A DNA stretch of 17,329 bases from contig JAPLGI010000106.1 in NCBI GenBank assembly GCA_026390245.1, positions 1 to 17,329 on the forward strand. The letters run 5' to 3'. The notes under the pieces were generated by a model. It did no database searches. It was given only the letters and a program-made list of their open reading frames with translations, and was not told the origin of the DNA. Within the stretch, counting starts at the first letter, position 1. Every line of letters starts with the position of its first letter. Both the position numbers and the translations under genes were made by a program. Positions 8,801 to 16,087 of this stretch are shown here, piece after piece. Origin of the DNA: Caldisericota bacterium (GTDB lineage Bacteria > Caldisericota > Caldisericia > Cryosericales > Cryosericaceae).

Positions 8801-8864
8801 GGGGGCAGATGTGCAATGGGAAGCTTCGACCCAGACGATCACAATCACGTACCCGAAACCCTGA
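5820..8864 (+). CDS. Secreted NHL-repeat beta-propeller protein with cohesin-like and copper-amine-oxidase-N-like domains
   Basis: 1014 residues with an N-terminal signal peptide (about 1-28). NHL-type repeats run from about 65 to 625, each with a pattern such as PADVAVDSAGNVYVADFFGN (116-135) or PGGVAVAPDGTVYVMNSG; this length fits two six-bladed propellers. A NEW3-like beta domain follows (about 636-740), then a cohesin-like domain (about 748-880, FMGATVRVPLDARDVESLYG). The C-terminus (about 885-1012) is a copper amine oxidase N-terminal-like domain (VEGRTLVPIRAVVESLGGTV and SRTMLPLRFVAESLGADVQW), common on Firmicutes-type surface proteins, which does not itself imply an oxidase. The start follows AGGAG overlapping the preceding TAG; ATG 5823 is an equally possible start. 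A structural or binding role outside the cell is likely, perhaps holding the co-transcribed dockerin-bearing protease. No catalytic residues were identified. Confidence 0.88.
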   Translation: MMKKTIGLLCVVALIGALLVPDMRMAVGAVALTEVDTIGVMPADYIGTLTIESINTVEKDYPSARAFPSQGVATLPNGDVVVCDTGYGRVHVLSADLVHKRVIGSLGSGRGQLQYPADVAVDSAGNVYVADFFGNKVVKYGADGSVLMEFGSEGKGTGQFEGPAGIAVMPDGSIWVADQLNDRLEQFTAAGTYVTTVTGISRPAGMTSVGLFPYVVASGDSAVYRLSGTKAVRVFAAPGDAENLITSAADLAVDAKGNIYVADRGTGELSVPAVKVFSSSGQYQRSFGQYPADMTDIQDGELLSPGGVAVAPDGTVYVMNSGFFRDAVNPFGSGFHAKLVEYAPGGGVVAVQDYANDLRGRLNNPQDVAVDSKGQLWVACSSPAISADGQTIEWNRGYVDVLDRSGNELFTVMHAGCRSMQLVESVAANGTGLVYIGAQDAKGGFIAVYDEAGNYVRSIGAGKVDGPVDLETAGDGTLWVCSQGDGAVVHLAADGSELGRFATVGMPGGLAILPGGDLLVCMWGESSEVQQVVRYNSRGVVIKTFGTAGGGRGAGQMYYPHDAMLMPDGLILVSDGENGRFVAFRQDGSVAWTTARSWYLPGRMTWSARGTLYVTDGFHNVVRELSYGQPEAPQGTAVTVRLDTVTRAVSAGATAHLQVSLRNLSARTDTFTVKSTIHGASGWSSLVTPASVTVLSGATGTSEVAVQVPPGLAPGTVGTVDIEVRSALDLASVTTVHAQVAVRTAPPMVVGGVPVETFMGATVRVPLDARDVESLYGVACRVTYDDKALQFVSVARGDLMGAETLFIEDHDTAGEVIVASTLEGDARPVSGNGSVAILTFRALGAGTTQLDIDELQLLGGEGGKQVLAGKARSIPVRVVAEQPRTVLVLHVGSPTMNVGSSGIVLDAPPVIVEGRTLVPIRAVVESLGGTVAWDAASQTVTTSLDGTELKLVIGKSSALVNGKSTPIDSTNPKVVPQILNSRTMLPLRFVAESLGADVQWEASTQTITITYPKP

Positions 8865-8978
8865 GGAAGTTACCACCGGACAAAGTGAACACTTGACCCC
8901 CCATGAACAGTCGTTGTCAGTCTGATAGACGCGTTCGTACCCGATAGGACAGCAGCAGTGCATAAGCGAACGGTATGA

Positions 8979-9818
8979 TCAGAGAGTGGTATGCATCAAC
9001 ACCAGCACGTATCCCCAGGCGGCAAGGGAGAATCCAGACGCGAGAGCTACAACGCGCAGGCATCTCATGCGGATGCGAGAGGCAAGGAGCATGCTCCCGT
9101 GCGCGATGGTCAAAGGGAAGAGTCGTATGATGGTTTCATGCACGCAGGAGATGAGAGCCTGAATACGGATGCTTCGCAGTAGTTCCGGTGAAGGCTTGAG
9201 GAGCGAGAAGTCAAAGGTGGCAAGCTGCCCTTCCTCGTAGAACCTGAATGAAGAACTGACTGACCAGACAAAGGCCAGCACAATCAGGAGAGCGAAAGAG
9301 ACTGACGCAGCCACGGAGCGCCAGGCCTTTGGCGATGGCTTTCTGAGAAAAGGATTCGTACCATCTCGAGCTTTGCTGATCATCCTGGCCGATTCGCCAT
9401 CAAGGATAAACAGACGTATCGCAAGCATGAGATCTGTCACAAGAGGCGGGTTCACACGCAGCGTCAGTTCAGAAAGTCCCGTTGCCGGTAGCAGTGTTCC
9501 TGCATAGATCAGCAGCATGAACGCGTGCACGACACTAACTGCTCCGAGAGAGCCGAGGACAGCATTGAGTGTGGCGGGACCGCCGTAGCGACGGGATGAA
9601 AGCAGGAGCAAGATCGCCACGCAGAGGAGTGTCGCCAGCGCAAACCACAGATACCCATGCCACGGGTCTGCCCGTTGAGAGAACATGCAGACGACTCCTT
9701 CCAGGATGAGGAACCCGAGACTGGTCAGTGCAAGAGAGATGGCGACCATCTGCCTGTTGTGTTTATCCTCGAATGCCTCCGGATTCACATTGGTTTCCTC
9801 ATTACGTTCAGGTTCCAC
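8979..9818 (-). CDS. Multi-pass membrane protein of unknown function
   Basis: 279 residues from GTG 9818, chosen because AGGAGGT lies 5 bases upstream; a longer ATG-started reading begins with an unconserved-looking hydrophilic run and has no ribosome binding site. After a charged N-terminus (VEPERNEETNVNPEAFEDKH), hydrophobic segments occur at about residues 24-46, 53-75, 82-110, 170-192, 222-247 and 252-277, giving about six membrane spans. A basic cytoplasmic-type loop (SKARDGTNPFLRKPSPKAWR) precedes the fourth. I do not recognise a family. It lies 166 bases downstream of the PHP-domain gene on the same strand, with a pair of palindromes in the gap. It is convergent with the propeller gene, and I see no convincing terminator in the 114 bases between them. 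Base composition is lower in GC than the flanking plus-strand genes. Confidence 0.75.
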   Translation of the reverse strand: MEPERNEETNVNPEAFEDKHNRQMVAISLALTSLGFLILEGVVCMFSQRADPWHGYLWFALATLLCVAILLLLSSRRYGGPATLNAVLGSLGAVSVVHAFMLLIYAGTLLPATGLSELTLRVNPPLVTDLMLAIRLFILDGESARMISKARDGTNPFLRKPSPKAWRSVAASVSFALLIVLAFVWSVSSSFRFYEEGQLATFDFSLLKPSPELLRSIRIQALISCVHETIIRLFPLTIAHGSMLLASRIRMRCLRVVALASGFSLAAWGYVLVLMHTTL

Positions 9819-9842
9819 GAAAGACCTCCTTTGCCATTCCCG

Positions 9843-9882
9843 CCCCTGCCAGGGATCTGTTGAAGTACCTCCCTGGCAGGGA
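9843..9882. repeat. Pair of 11-bp palindromes forming a 12-bp perfect inverted repeat
   Basis: CCCTGCCAGGGA (9844-9855) and TCCCTGGCAGGG (9870-9881) are exact reverse complements separated by 14 bases. Each arm is itself an odd palindrome, CCCTG-N-CAGGG, with centres at 9849 and 9876, 27 bases apart. No T-run follows on either strand, so a terminator is unlikely. The sites lie 26-64 bases before the GTG of the membrane protein gene. They could be a double operator or a leader hairpin. Confidence 0.6.
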
Positions 9883-9984
9883 CCGTACATCATGCTTAGT
9901 GTTTCGTCGAGGTCTCAGTCAGTCCTTTCTTCACCGACGCGAAGTCAGCGTCGTATGATGACTTTCGGAGAGTGACACCGATCC

Positions 9985-10560
9985 TCAGTTACTTGTGCCG
10001 ATAAACACCGGATTGACCAGACAGTATCCGGACTGAATTCCGTTGCTATACGCTGCCTCTGCACGGATGTAGCAGTTCTGAGAAACGGTCATAGGGATCG
10101 TTGTCGTGAAATTGCTGATTCCATCGATGGGAATATTCTGCGTAGTGGCAAGGCTACCATTCTTGATGATTCTTACCTGTGCATTCGTATACCCTTTCGT
10201 TGACAAGGGGGTGCCAGTGACGAACACGGAGACAGTACTGTTGCGCACCACGGTGGTGTGGCTTCCCGGGTAGAAGCCATTGACCGTGGCTGCTGCGAAT
10301 GAGCCATCAGAGGATGCAGTCGATCTCCCATTGCGGATAGCATCCCATACAACGGATGGCGACGTTCCGGGTGCAGAGTAACTGCCCGTGTAGATGTAGT
10401 TCATGTTGGCTGCCCATCCAGCACTGCTGGAAGTGTGGACATCGCTGTTAGCCATGGCAACACACCAGTAGTTTCCGAGAATCTCGTCGCCCAGTTTGCT
10501 GAGGAGCTGCTGGTCCCACTTGGCTATAGCATTGGCGTTGGGACTGGATTCATTACTCAT
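9985..10560 (-). CDS. PHP-domain metal-dependent phosphoesterase-like protein, C-terminal part after in-frame stop
   Basis: 191 codons in exactly the same frame as the larger ORF upstream, separated from it by one TGA (10578-10576) and five codons reading NGLEI. It holds the last PHP metal motif, NSDVH (residues 38-42 here), followed by about 140 residues of a beta-rich extension (VSVFVTGTPL, IRAEAAYSNG). The ATG at 10560 has no convincing ribosome binding site, and an isolated fragment would lack most metal ligands. I therefore read it as the 3' part of one gene spanning 9985-11784 that is interrupted by a nonsense codon, a sequencing error or read-through. It ends in TGA. A short hairpin CGACGC/GCGTCG (9935-9953) follows without a U-run. 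Confidence 0.75.
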   Translation of the reverse strand: MSNESSPNANAIAKWDQQLLSKLGDEILGNYWCVAMANSDVHTSSSAGWAANMNYIYTGSYSAPGTSPSVVWDAIRNGRSTASSDGSFAAATVNGFYPGSHTTVVRNSTVSVFVTGTPLSTKGYTNAQVRIIKNGSLATTQNIPIDGISNFTTTIPMTVSQNCYIRAEAAYSNGIQSGYCLVNPVFIGTSN

Positions 10561-10575
10561 GATTTCAAGACCGTT

Positions 10576-11784
10576 TCATGGCGCTGCATTCCAGTCGCTC
10601 CAAGGAATGCCAATACCCAGAGCGTTCTTGTATGGGTGCGCGACAACGCCAAATCCTCCCGCTCCGATCACATTGCTAATCAGACTCTGGCATGTGCCAT
10701 TCCCATAGCTGGCAGCATATTGGGAGTTCGCATAGCTGAGCAGATGTCCTGTCACGTCGCCTGACTCGTTCAACTCTTTTGTTGCCAGTTCTTCGCCAGA
10801 GCATACCGTGACTGTTGGTGAATACTGAGTGGTTGCCAACTGGCAAGCTTGCTTATAAACCAGCCATTCACTATCGCTGTCCAGCCGAGCCTGTGTAGGG
10901 CAGCGTGCTGCAGTTCCTGCATGGTCCGTGATAATGATCCACTGCATGCCCTTGCAGTTGGCTTGGTCACGACGCATCCATACGCTGGCCCCGTCTACTG
11001 CATCGCTGTATCCGTACATGTCCTCTCGCCCCGGGACGCACTGAGATGGAATGTAGTCCTTGTATGCCAACCCGTCCGTGTGTACATGTCCATCTCCCGG
11101 ATGCCACATGCCACCGTTTGGCAGACTGGCCAGAAGGTAGACCATAGTCTGCTGGTCGAGCGTGAAGGGTTGTCCTGCCAGTTCTCCGGTGATGCGGACA
11201 GCGACGAGGACGGCTGTCTCTGATGTGGTATCGGTCGTGATCTGGGTGAGATCAACCGCCAGTGTCGTGGTCTTCAGCAGCTGCTGAATCTTGGCTTCAT
11301 TCACCGTGAGCTCGTCTGGATTCTTCATGGACTGTTTGGCCCGTGAGGTAAAGAACGCCCGTTCGACCAGGATGTTCCTCTGCTTCCTATCCACAGTACT
11401 CGCGGCCTCAATAACGAAGGCCCGAGCTGTGGTGATGTCGGCCGCTGTCGGAGGAACGATTCCCAGTGCTGTCCGGATCTCCTCGCTGGATCCTGCCTTT
11501 CCTGCAAGACTCTCCAGCTTGGACTCGGTTCGTTCAGTTGCCACTACTACTTGTCCCTTTGCATCCAGGACTTCAACAGATCGTATAGTCATAGTTCCCT
11601 GGTCACTCAGGTTTCCCAGCATGATAGGGAGATAGGCGGTCGTTGCCGGTGCCCGGCAGTATGAATCCTGAGGAATTTCAACGTACAACACCTCTCCTGC
11701 TGCCTGTACAGCAGGCAGCGGATGTCCAGTAACACTGACACTCAACAATGCACATATCAGGATCAAAGCCAAAAGTCGTTTCAT
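10576..11784 (-). CDS. Secreted PHP-domain metal-dependent phosphoesterase-like protein, N-terminal part ending at premature TGA
   Basis: 402 residues from ATG 11784, chosen for the signal peptide that follows (MKRLLALILICALLSVSVTG, about 1-28) and GGAG 7 bases upstream; the upstream ATG at 11823 would add 13 residues before it. An N-terminal beta-type region spans about 30-220. The PHP domain begins at WHPGDGHVHTDG, with metal ligands His233 and His235. Further likely ligands are Asp287/His288 (IITDHAG), Glu331/332 (CSGEEL), His347 and His383 (VAHPY). PHP proteins hydrolyse phosphoester bonds with two or three metals; export suggests an extracellular substrate, which is unknown. Translation stops at WNAAP-TGA, in the middle of the domain, and the missing remainder (NSDVH motif) continues in frame at 10560-9985. 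It is transcribed divergently from the UPF0182 gene and looks lower in GC than its neighbours. Confidence 0.8.
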   Translation of the reverse strand: MKRLLALILICALLSVSVTGHPLPAVQAAGEVLYVEIPQDSYCRAPATTAYLPIMLGNLSDQGTMTIRSVEVLDAKGQVVVATERTESKLESLAGKAGSSEEIRTALGIVPPTAADITTARAFVIEAASTVDRKQRNILVERAFFTSRAKQSMKNPDELTVNEAKIQQLLKTTTLAVDLTQITTDTTSETAVLVAVRITGELAGQPFTLDQQTMVYLLASLPNGGMWHPGDGHVHTDGLAYKDYIPSQCVPGREDMYGYSDAVDGASVWMRRDQANCKGMQWIIITDHAGTAARCPTQARLDSDSEWLVYKQACQLATTQYSPTVTVCSGEELATKELNESGDVTGHLLSYANSQYAASYGNGTCQSLISNVIGAGGFGVVAHPYKNALGIGIPWSDWNAAP

Positions 11785-12135
11785 ATATGGCTCCCATGTT
11801 GAGGCTACCGGAAAGCGCAGCAACTACAAACTGGTCTCAGCCTCCTGCCGCCCCTCATCGCCGCTCACCGTATACCATACACGTATTCACTATTCACGAG
11901 ACGACCTAATTTGTCGATGACATGATATGCAGAGACTCTGGTCGCCAGCCCCATCTGAGTTGTCTTGCCCGCCGAATGGCGTAAACTGTCATGAGAAGTG
12001 TCGTATGCCTGGATGACGTGAGGGTGATACAGGTGTTCTCCAAGGCGGTGACAGTAACTTCGCCGCCCCCAGCTGCGTATACGTGTTGCTTTGTGAGGGT
12101 AGTGGCTCTGCTGTGAAACAGGAGGTTGACATATC
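11785..12135. other. Divergent intergenic region between the PHP gene and the UPF0182 gene
   Basis: A 351-base gap without a supportable gene. It holds a candidate plus-strand promoter (11960-11987) and the UPF0182 ribosome binding site (AGGAGG 12119-12124). There is a weak hairpin GGCGG/CCGCC around 12044-12067 and a separated inverted pair ACACGTAT/ATACGTGT (near 11880 and 12078). I could not find a convincing promoter for the PHP gene; TATACG/TATGGT-like segments lie on the minus strand near 11870-11880 without a good -35. Confidence 0.6.
11960..11987 (+). promoter_or_regulatory. Candidate promoter of the UPF0182 gene
   Basis: TTGTCT (11960-11965), 16-base spacer, TAAACT (11982-11987). 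The -35 hexamer and spacer length are the same as in the candidate tup-operon promoter. Predicted leader is about 140 nt. Confidence 0.35.
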
Positions 12136-14991
12136 ATGGCTCAACAGACGGTAATGATATCGGCGTTCGGCGTGCTGCTGCTGGTGGCGGTCGTCATCTT
12201 CGTCGGGGTGCGCAGGAGCAAGTTCGGCGGCTGGGCGTTGGGACTCAGTGTGGCGCTTCTACTTGTCGCGGCCGCCGGGCTGGTGTTCGCGGCGCTGGCA
12301 GGCATCTACACGGATTACCTCTTCTTCACCGAGGTCGACTACCGGCAGGTCTTCTGGACAAGGACGCTGGCGAGAGTCGTTGCGTATGTGGTGGGGGCTG
12401 TCGTAGCTTACGTCGTTGTGTGGGCGGTCACAGGGCTTCCGCACGGCCTGTTTGCAGGAATGAACCCGGACGACGCTCATCGCACTTCGCAGACACTCAA
12501 GTGGACGCGCATCGGCATCGCCGTTGTCGCAGCCAATTTCGTCGGGCTGGGCGCGAGTGGTCTCAGTTTGCAGCTCCTGGCGGCAGTACGCCAGGTGGCC
12601 TCGACAGCGTACACCGACCCTATCTTCGGACACAGCATCAACTTCTACTTCTTCACCTACCCTGTGGTGCGAGGGCTCCTGGGCATTCTCGCCGGCATCG
12701 CGGTGGGTGGCATGGCGGTGATCGGTGCGAGTTTCCTTCTGGCGACTTCCGTGCCAGGTGACGCAGCGCTGCGCCGTGGGCTGCGCAACCGTCTGAGCTT
12801 CTTTGCGGGCATCATGCTTCTCATCGCGGCCGCAGGAGTCTGGTTCTCGATGTATGGACTCCTGTTCCAGAGCAACGGCGTCGTGTTCGGCGTCAGCAAT
12901 ACGGATCAGGTTGTCCGCATCCCGCTCATCAAGGCGACCGCTGTCGGCATCCTGCTTTGTGGTATCGTGTTCCTGATGGCTTCCTTCAAGCCCCGGCTGG
13001 CTAGCCCGAAATTCCTTGGCTGGGTCGGCGCCATCACGCTCATCGCGTATATTCTCCTTGTCTCCGGCATTCCAGCGCTGTATCAGCGCTTCGCCGTCAA
13101 ACCCAACGAACTGACGCGCGAGACGCCCTATCTGGCCAACAACATCGCGGCGACCAATACCGCCTTTGGCCTGTCGGCTGTCACGGTGATCCCCGATCCC
13201 GGCACGCAGACGACCTTGACGACTGCTGCCGTCATCGCCAACAAGGACGTTCTGCAGAACGTGCGGCTGTGGGACTGGCGTGCGCTTGCCGACACGAATG
13301 AACAGCTGCAGTCCATCCGCAGCTACTACAAGTTCAACGATATCGACATCGACCGCTACACACTGAATGGCAAGCCGCAGGAGGTCATGATTGCGGCGCG
13401 TGAACTGGACCAGTCGCTTCTTCCTGACACGTCGCGCAGTTTCGTGAATGATCGTCTGGTCTACACCCACGGGTTCGGCGTCGTCGCAAATGGTGTCAGC
13501 GACTTCTCGTCCGAGGGAGCCCCGGTGTACGCGGTCAAGGACATCCCCCCTGTCAGCAACGGCGGGTTCATCGACATTTCCGAGCCGCGTATCTACTATG
13601 GCGAAAGCACCAACGAGTTTGCCATCGTCAAAGGCAACTCGTCCGAGTTCGACTATCCGCAGGGCGACGCCAACAAGCAGTACCAGTACACAGGCAACGG
13701 CGGCATCCGCCTGTCGATGCTCAACCGGCTGGCCTTCTCCTTCGTCAACCAGAACGTCAATATCCTGATCTCGGGACAGATCAGCAGTGAATCGCGCATC
13801 ATGGTCTATCGCAATCTGCAGGAGCGCGTCAAGCACATTGCGCCGTTCCTCGAGGTGGACAGTGACCCCTACATTGTTGTGGACCCCGAGGGCCAGCTCT
13901 TCTGGTTCGGTCAGGGGTATACGACCTCGCAGTTCTTCCCCAACAGCGAGTACTATGACGCCGGCGCGGAGTTGAACGGGAAAGTCGTCAACTACATCCG
14001 CAACAGTTTCATGTACACGGTGAACGCATTCGACGGGACGACGACCTTCTATCTCATCGACAAGACCGATCCCATTGCGGCGACCATCGACCGTGTCTAC
14101 CCTGGGTTGTTCAAGACCCTCGACGAGGCTCCATCATTTGTCAAGGAGCACTACCGGTATCCGTCCGGGCTGGGCGCGCTGCAGAGCCGCGTCTTCTCGA
14201 AGTATCACATGACGGACCCCCGGGTGTTCTACGGGCAGGAAGACAAATGGGCCGTGGCGAAGGAACGCTACCTGGGGACAGACTCCACCATCGAGCCCTA
14301 TTACATCTTCTTCAGACTGCCGGGGTCGACGAAGCAGGTTTTCTCGCTGGTCACGCCGTTCACGCCTGTCGGCAAGGACAATCTTGTGGGGCTCATCGCG
14401 ATCAGTTCGGACATCACCAGCCCCGATCGCGTGTCCGTCATCAAGTTCAGCAAGGACCGTGTCGTGTACGGTCCGTTCCAGGTTGAGGCCCGCATCGATC
14501 AGGATACCGAGATCTCGAAGACGCTGACGCTCTGGAACCAGCAGGGTTCGCAGGTCCTCCGGGGCAACATGCTCATCCTGCCCGTGGACGGCTCACTGCT
14601 GTACATCGAGCCTATCTATCTGCAGTCCAGCAGCTCCAAGATGCCGCAGATCAAGAAGATCGTCGCGGCCACCAAAGACAAGCTGGTGTGGGGGGACAAC
14701 CTGGATCAGGCCCTCAGCAGTCTGCTGGGAACGACGGTGGACATTGGCGGGGTAGGACCAGCAACCACCGAACCTGGGCCGGTGGTTGTGCCACCTGACA
14801 CGGGGACGACGGGCGGGACCGCAACGCCCGGAACCGTGACTGCCGAGCAGAAGGCGCTCATCGCCGAAGCGGTCGCCACGATGACCCGGTACAAGCAGTA
14901 CACGTCGACGGGCGACTACGTGAAGGCCGGGGAGGAGCTCAAGGCTCTTGAGGCTGTCCTGGCAAAACTGGACGCACTGAAGACACCATAG
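12136..14991 (+). CDS. UPF0182 (COG1615) family large membrane protein
   Basis: 951 residues, typical length for this family. The N-terminal third has seven or eight membrane spans (about 4-24, 33-60, 78-103, 127-150, 176-200, 220-245, 262-282, 292-315). A large extracytoplasmic domain of about 540 residues follows with family-typical stretches such as RLVYTHGFGVVANGVS, EGAPVYAVKDIPP and PRIYYGE. A Pro/Thr/Gly-rich linker at about 868-905 leads to a short helical tail (TRYKQYTSTGDYVKAGEELK), the usual family ending. Function is not established; members occur in actinobacteria, clostridia and cyanobacteria. ATG 12136 is preceded by AGGAGG at 10 bases, slightly long. An intrinsic terminator directly after the stop suggests a single-gene unit. 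The 525-codon antisense frame over it is a composition shadow. Confidence 0.92.
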   Translation: MAQQTVMISAFGVLLLVAVVIFVGVRRSKFGGWALGLSVALLLVAAAGLVFAALAGIYTDYLFFTEVDYRQVFWTRTLARVVAYVVGAVVAYVVVWAVTGLPHGLFAGMNPDDAHRTSQTLKWTRIGIAVVAANFVGLGASGLSLQLLAAVRQVASTAYTDPIFGHSINFYFFTYPVVRGLLGILAGIAVGGMAVIGASFLLATSVPGDAALRRGLRNRLSFFAGIMLLIAAAGVWFSMYGLLFQSNGVVFGVSNTDQVVRIPLIKATAVGILLCGIVFLMASFKPRLASPKFLGWVGAITLIAYILLVSGIPALYQRFAVKPNELTRETPYLANNIAATNTAFGLSAVTVIPDPGTQTTLTTAAVIANKDVLQNVRLWDWRALADTNEQLQSIRSYYKFNDIDIDRYTLNGKPQEVMIAARELDQSLLPDTSRSFVNDRLVYTHGFGVVANGVSDFSSEGAPVYAVKDIPPVSNGGFIDISEPRIYYGESTNEFAIVKGNSSEFDYPQGDANKQYQYTGNGGIRLSMLNRLAFSFVNQNVNILISGQISSESRIMVYRNLQERVKHIAPFLEVDSDPYIVVDPEGQLFWFGQGYTTSQFFPNSEYYDAGAELNGKVVNYIRNSFMYTVNAFDGTTTFYLIDKTDPIAATIDRVYPGLFKTLDEAPSFVKEHYRYPSGLGALQSRVFSKYHMTDPRVFYGQEDKWAVAKERYLGTDSTIEPYYIFFRLPGSTKQVFSLVTPFTPVGKDNLVGLIAISSDITSPDRVSVIKFSKDRVVYGPFQVEARIDQDTEISKTLTLWNQQGSQVLRGNMLILPVDGSLLYIEPIYLQSSSSKMPQIKKIVAATKDKLVWGDNLDQALSSLLGTTVDIGGVGPATTEPGPVVVPPDTGTTGGTATPGTVTAEQKALIAEAVATMTRYKQYTSTGDYVKAGEELKALEAVLAKLDALKTP

Positions 14992-15009
14992 CAGCAAGTC
15001 TGGCGTATG

Positions 15010-15045
15010 CAAAACGGGCCGCGGCGTTTGCTGCGGCCCGTTTTG
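15010..15045 (+). terminator. Intrinsic (rho-independent) terminator after the UPF0182 gene
   Basis: CAAAACGGGCCGC (15010-15022) and GCGGCCCGTTTTG (15033-15045) form a perfect 13-bp stem with a 10-base loop; the 3' arm supplies a T run. It begins 19 bases after the TAG of the UPF0182 gene. The A-rich 5' arm would also let it act on the minus strand. Confidence 0.9.
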
Positions 15046-15110
15046 TCTATACTGAGTGTGATAGCACCTGCGGCAGATACGCGACCGGGGGTGTTGCTTC
15101 AGGAGGAACA

Positions 15111-16025
15111 ATGGCAGCTCGAAGACCCGACGTGCGCCGAGGCATCCCGCTGGCGCTGGGAGCAGGAGTCCTGTTCGGGCTCAGCGCGCCGCTGTCGAAG
15201 CTCATCGTCGCCACCATGGATCCGATCGCACTTGCGGGTGTCCTTTATCTCGGAGCATTCGTGGCTGTGTCTGTCGGTCGTCTGCTCGGGGTGACGCGCG
15301 GACTGCACAGCGAACCACTCCGGCGCCTGGATGTACCGTACGTGCTTACGATGATCGCCGTCGGAGGGGTCCTGGCCCCTGTTCTCCTGATGTTCGGCGT
15401 GCGTGCGGCGTCGGGGTTCACGGCGTCGCTCCTCCTAAACCTCGAGGGCGTGACCACGGCGCTCATTGCATGGATGTTCTTCAGGGAACGTGTGTCGAGG
15501 GCGGTGTGGGGGGCGGTCGTCCTGATGACGACGACGGGCGTCCTGCTCACCGGGGTGACGACGGGTGGGACGTCCAGCATGGTCGGACCACTGCTGATCG
15601 TGGGCGCAGCGATTGCATGGGGCGTCGACAACAACGTGTCCGCGCGGCTGTCCCGCTGTGATCCTCTTGTCCTGGTCAGTGTCAAGGGACTGGCGGCAGG
15701 ACTCTTCTCTCTGGGACTCTCGTGGGCGACCAAAGGCAGTTTGCCTGCGCCGGCCAGCCTCCTGGCCGGGCTCGGCGTCGGCTGCATCTCGTATGGAGTC
15801 TCACTTGTGCTGTTCATCCTGTCGCTCAAAGCCATGGGCGCGGCGCGCACGGGGGCCTTCTTCGCCGTCGGTCCCCTGGCTGGAGCCCTGCTGTCGCTGG
15901 TCATCTTCCGGAGCCCCTTCACGTGGGCGATGGCGGTGGCGCTGGTTTTGACGGCGTCGTCGATTGCGCTGGTGGCAAGTGAGGGTCTGCGAGCGTCGAC
16001 GGACGGCAGCGATCCGGACAGTTGA
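15111..16025 (+). CDS. EamA/DMT-superfamily transporter (10-TM metabolite efflux type)
   Basis: 304 residues, the usual size for the drug/metabolite transporter superfamily, with about ten hydrophobic helices arranged as two EamA repeats (about 10-138 and 150-290). Recognisable repeat-end features are LLNLEGVTTALIAWMFFRER (103-122) in the first half and ARTGAFFAVGPLAGALLSLV (245-264) in the second. Such proteins export small metabolites or amino acids across the inner membrane; the substrate cannot be read from sequence. ATG 15111 follows AGGAGG by 5 bases. TATACT at 15048-15053, just after the terminator, could be its -10 box but lacks a good -35. The ChrB-like gene follows after 62 bases on the same strand and may be co-transcribed. 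Confidence 0.88.
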   Translation: MAARRPDVRRGIPLALGAGVLFGLSAPLSKLIVATMDPIALAGVLYLGAFVAVSVGRLLGVTRGLHSEPLRRLDVPYVLTMIAVGGVLAPVLLMFGVRAASGFTASLLLNLEGVTTALIAWMFFRERVSRAVWGAVVLMTTTGVLLTGVTTGGTSSMVGPLLIVGAAIAWGVDNNVSARLSRCDPLVLVSVKGLAAGLFSLGLSWATKGSLPAPASLLAGLGVGCISYGVSLVLFILSLKAMGAARTGAFFAVGPLAGALLSLVIFRSPFTWAMAVALVLTASSIALVASEGLRASTDGSDPDS

Positions 16026-16067
16026 CCGCCTGACCGTTCCGGACAGACTGTGGTGTCCGTAGACAGT
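16014..16067 (+). promoter_or_regulatory. Overlapping alternative hairpins between EamA and ChrB-like genes
   Basis: CCGGACAG occurs twice (16014-16021 and 16039-16046). CGGACA (16040-16045) can pair with TGTCCG (16054-16059), or GACTGT (16046-16051) with ACAGTC (16063-16068). The two stems share the same region and exclude each other. This could be a small attenuator or just repetitive spacer. Confidence 0.25.
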
Positions 16068-16087
16068 CCATCATTCGGGAGGCTCAT

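Noticed and set aside
8865..8978. Bidirectional terminator between the convergent propeller and membrane protein genes
   Set aside because: Only a 6-bp CGTTCG/CGAACG pairing with a loop of about 30 bases and a tiny AAGTG/CACTT palindrome are present; neither has a T run.
10576..10578. Selenocysteine codon or UGA-recoding genetic code
   Set aside because: No SECIS-like stem-loop is visible just downstream, and several other genes in the window end in TGA while using TGG for Trp.
12259..13836. 525-codon open frame antisense to the UPF0182 gene
   Set aside because: It is opposite a well-supported membrane protein, is rich in Arg/Asp/His as expected for antisense high-GC DNA, and shows no domain.
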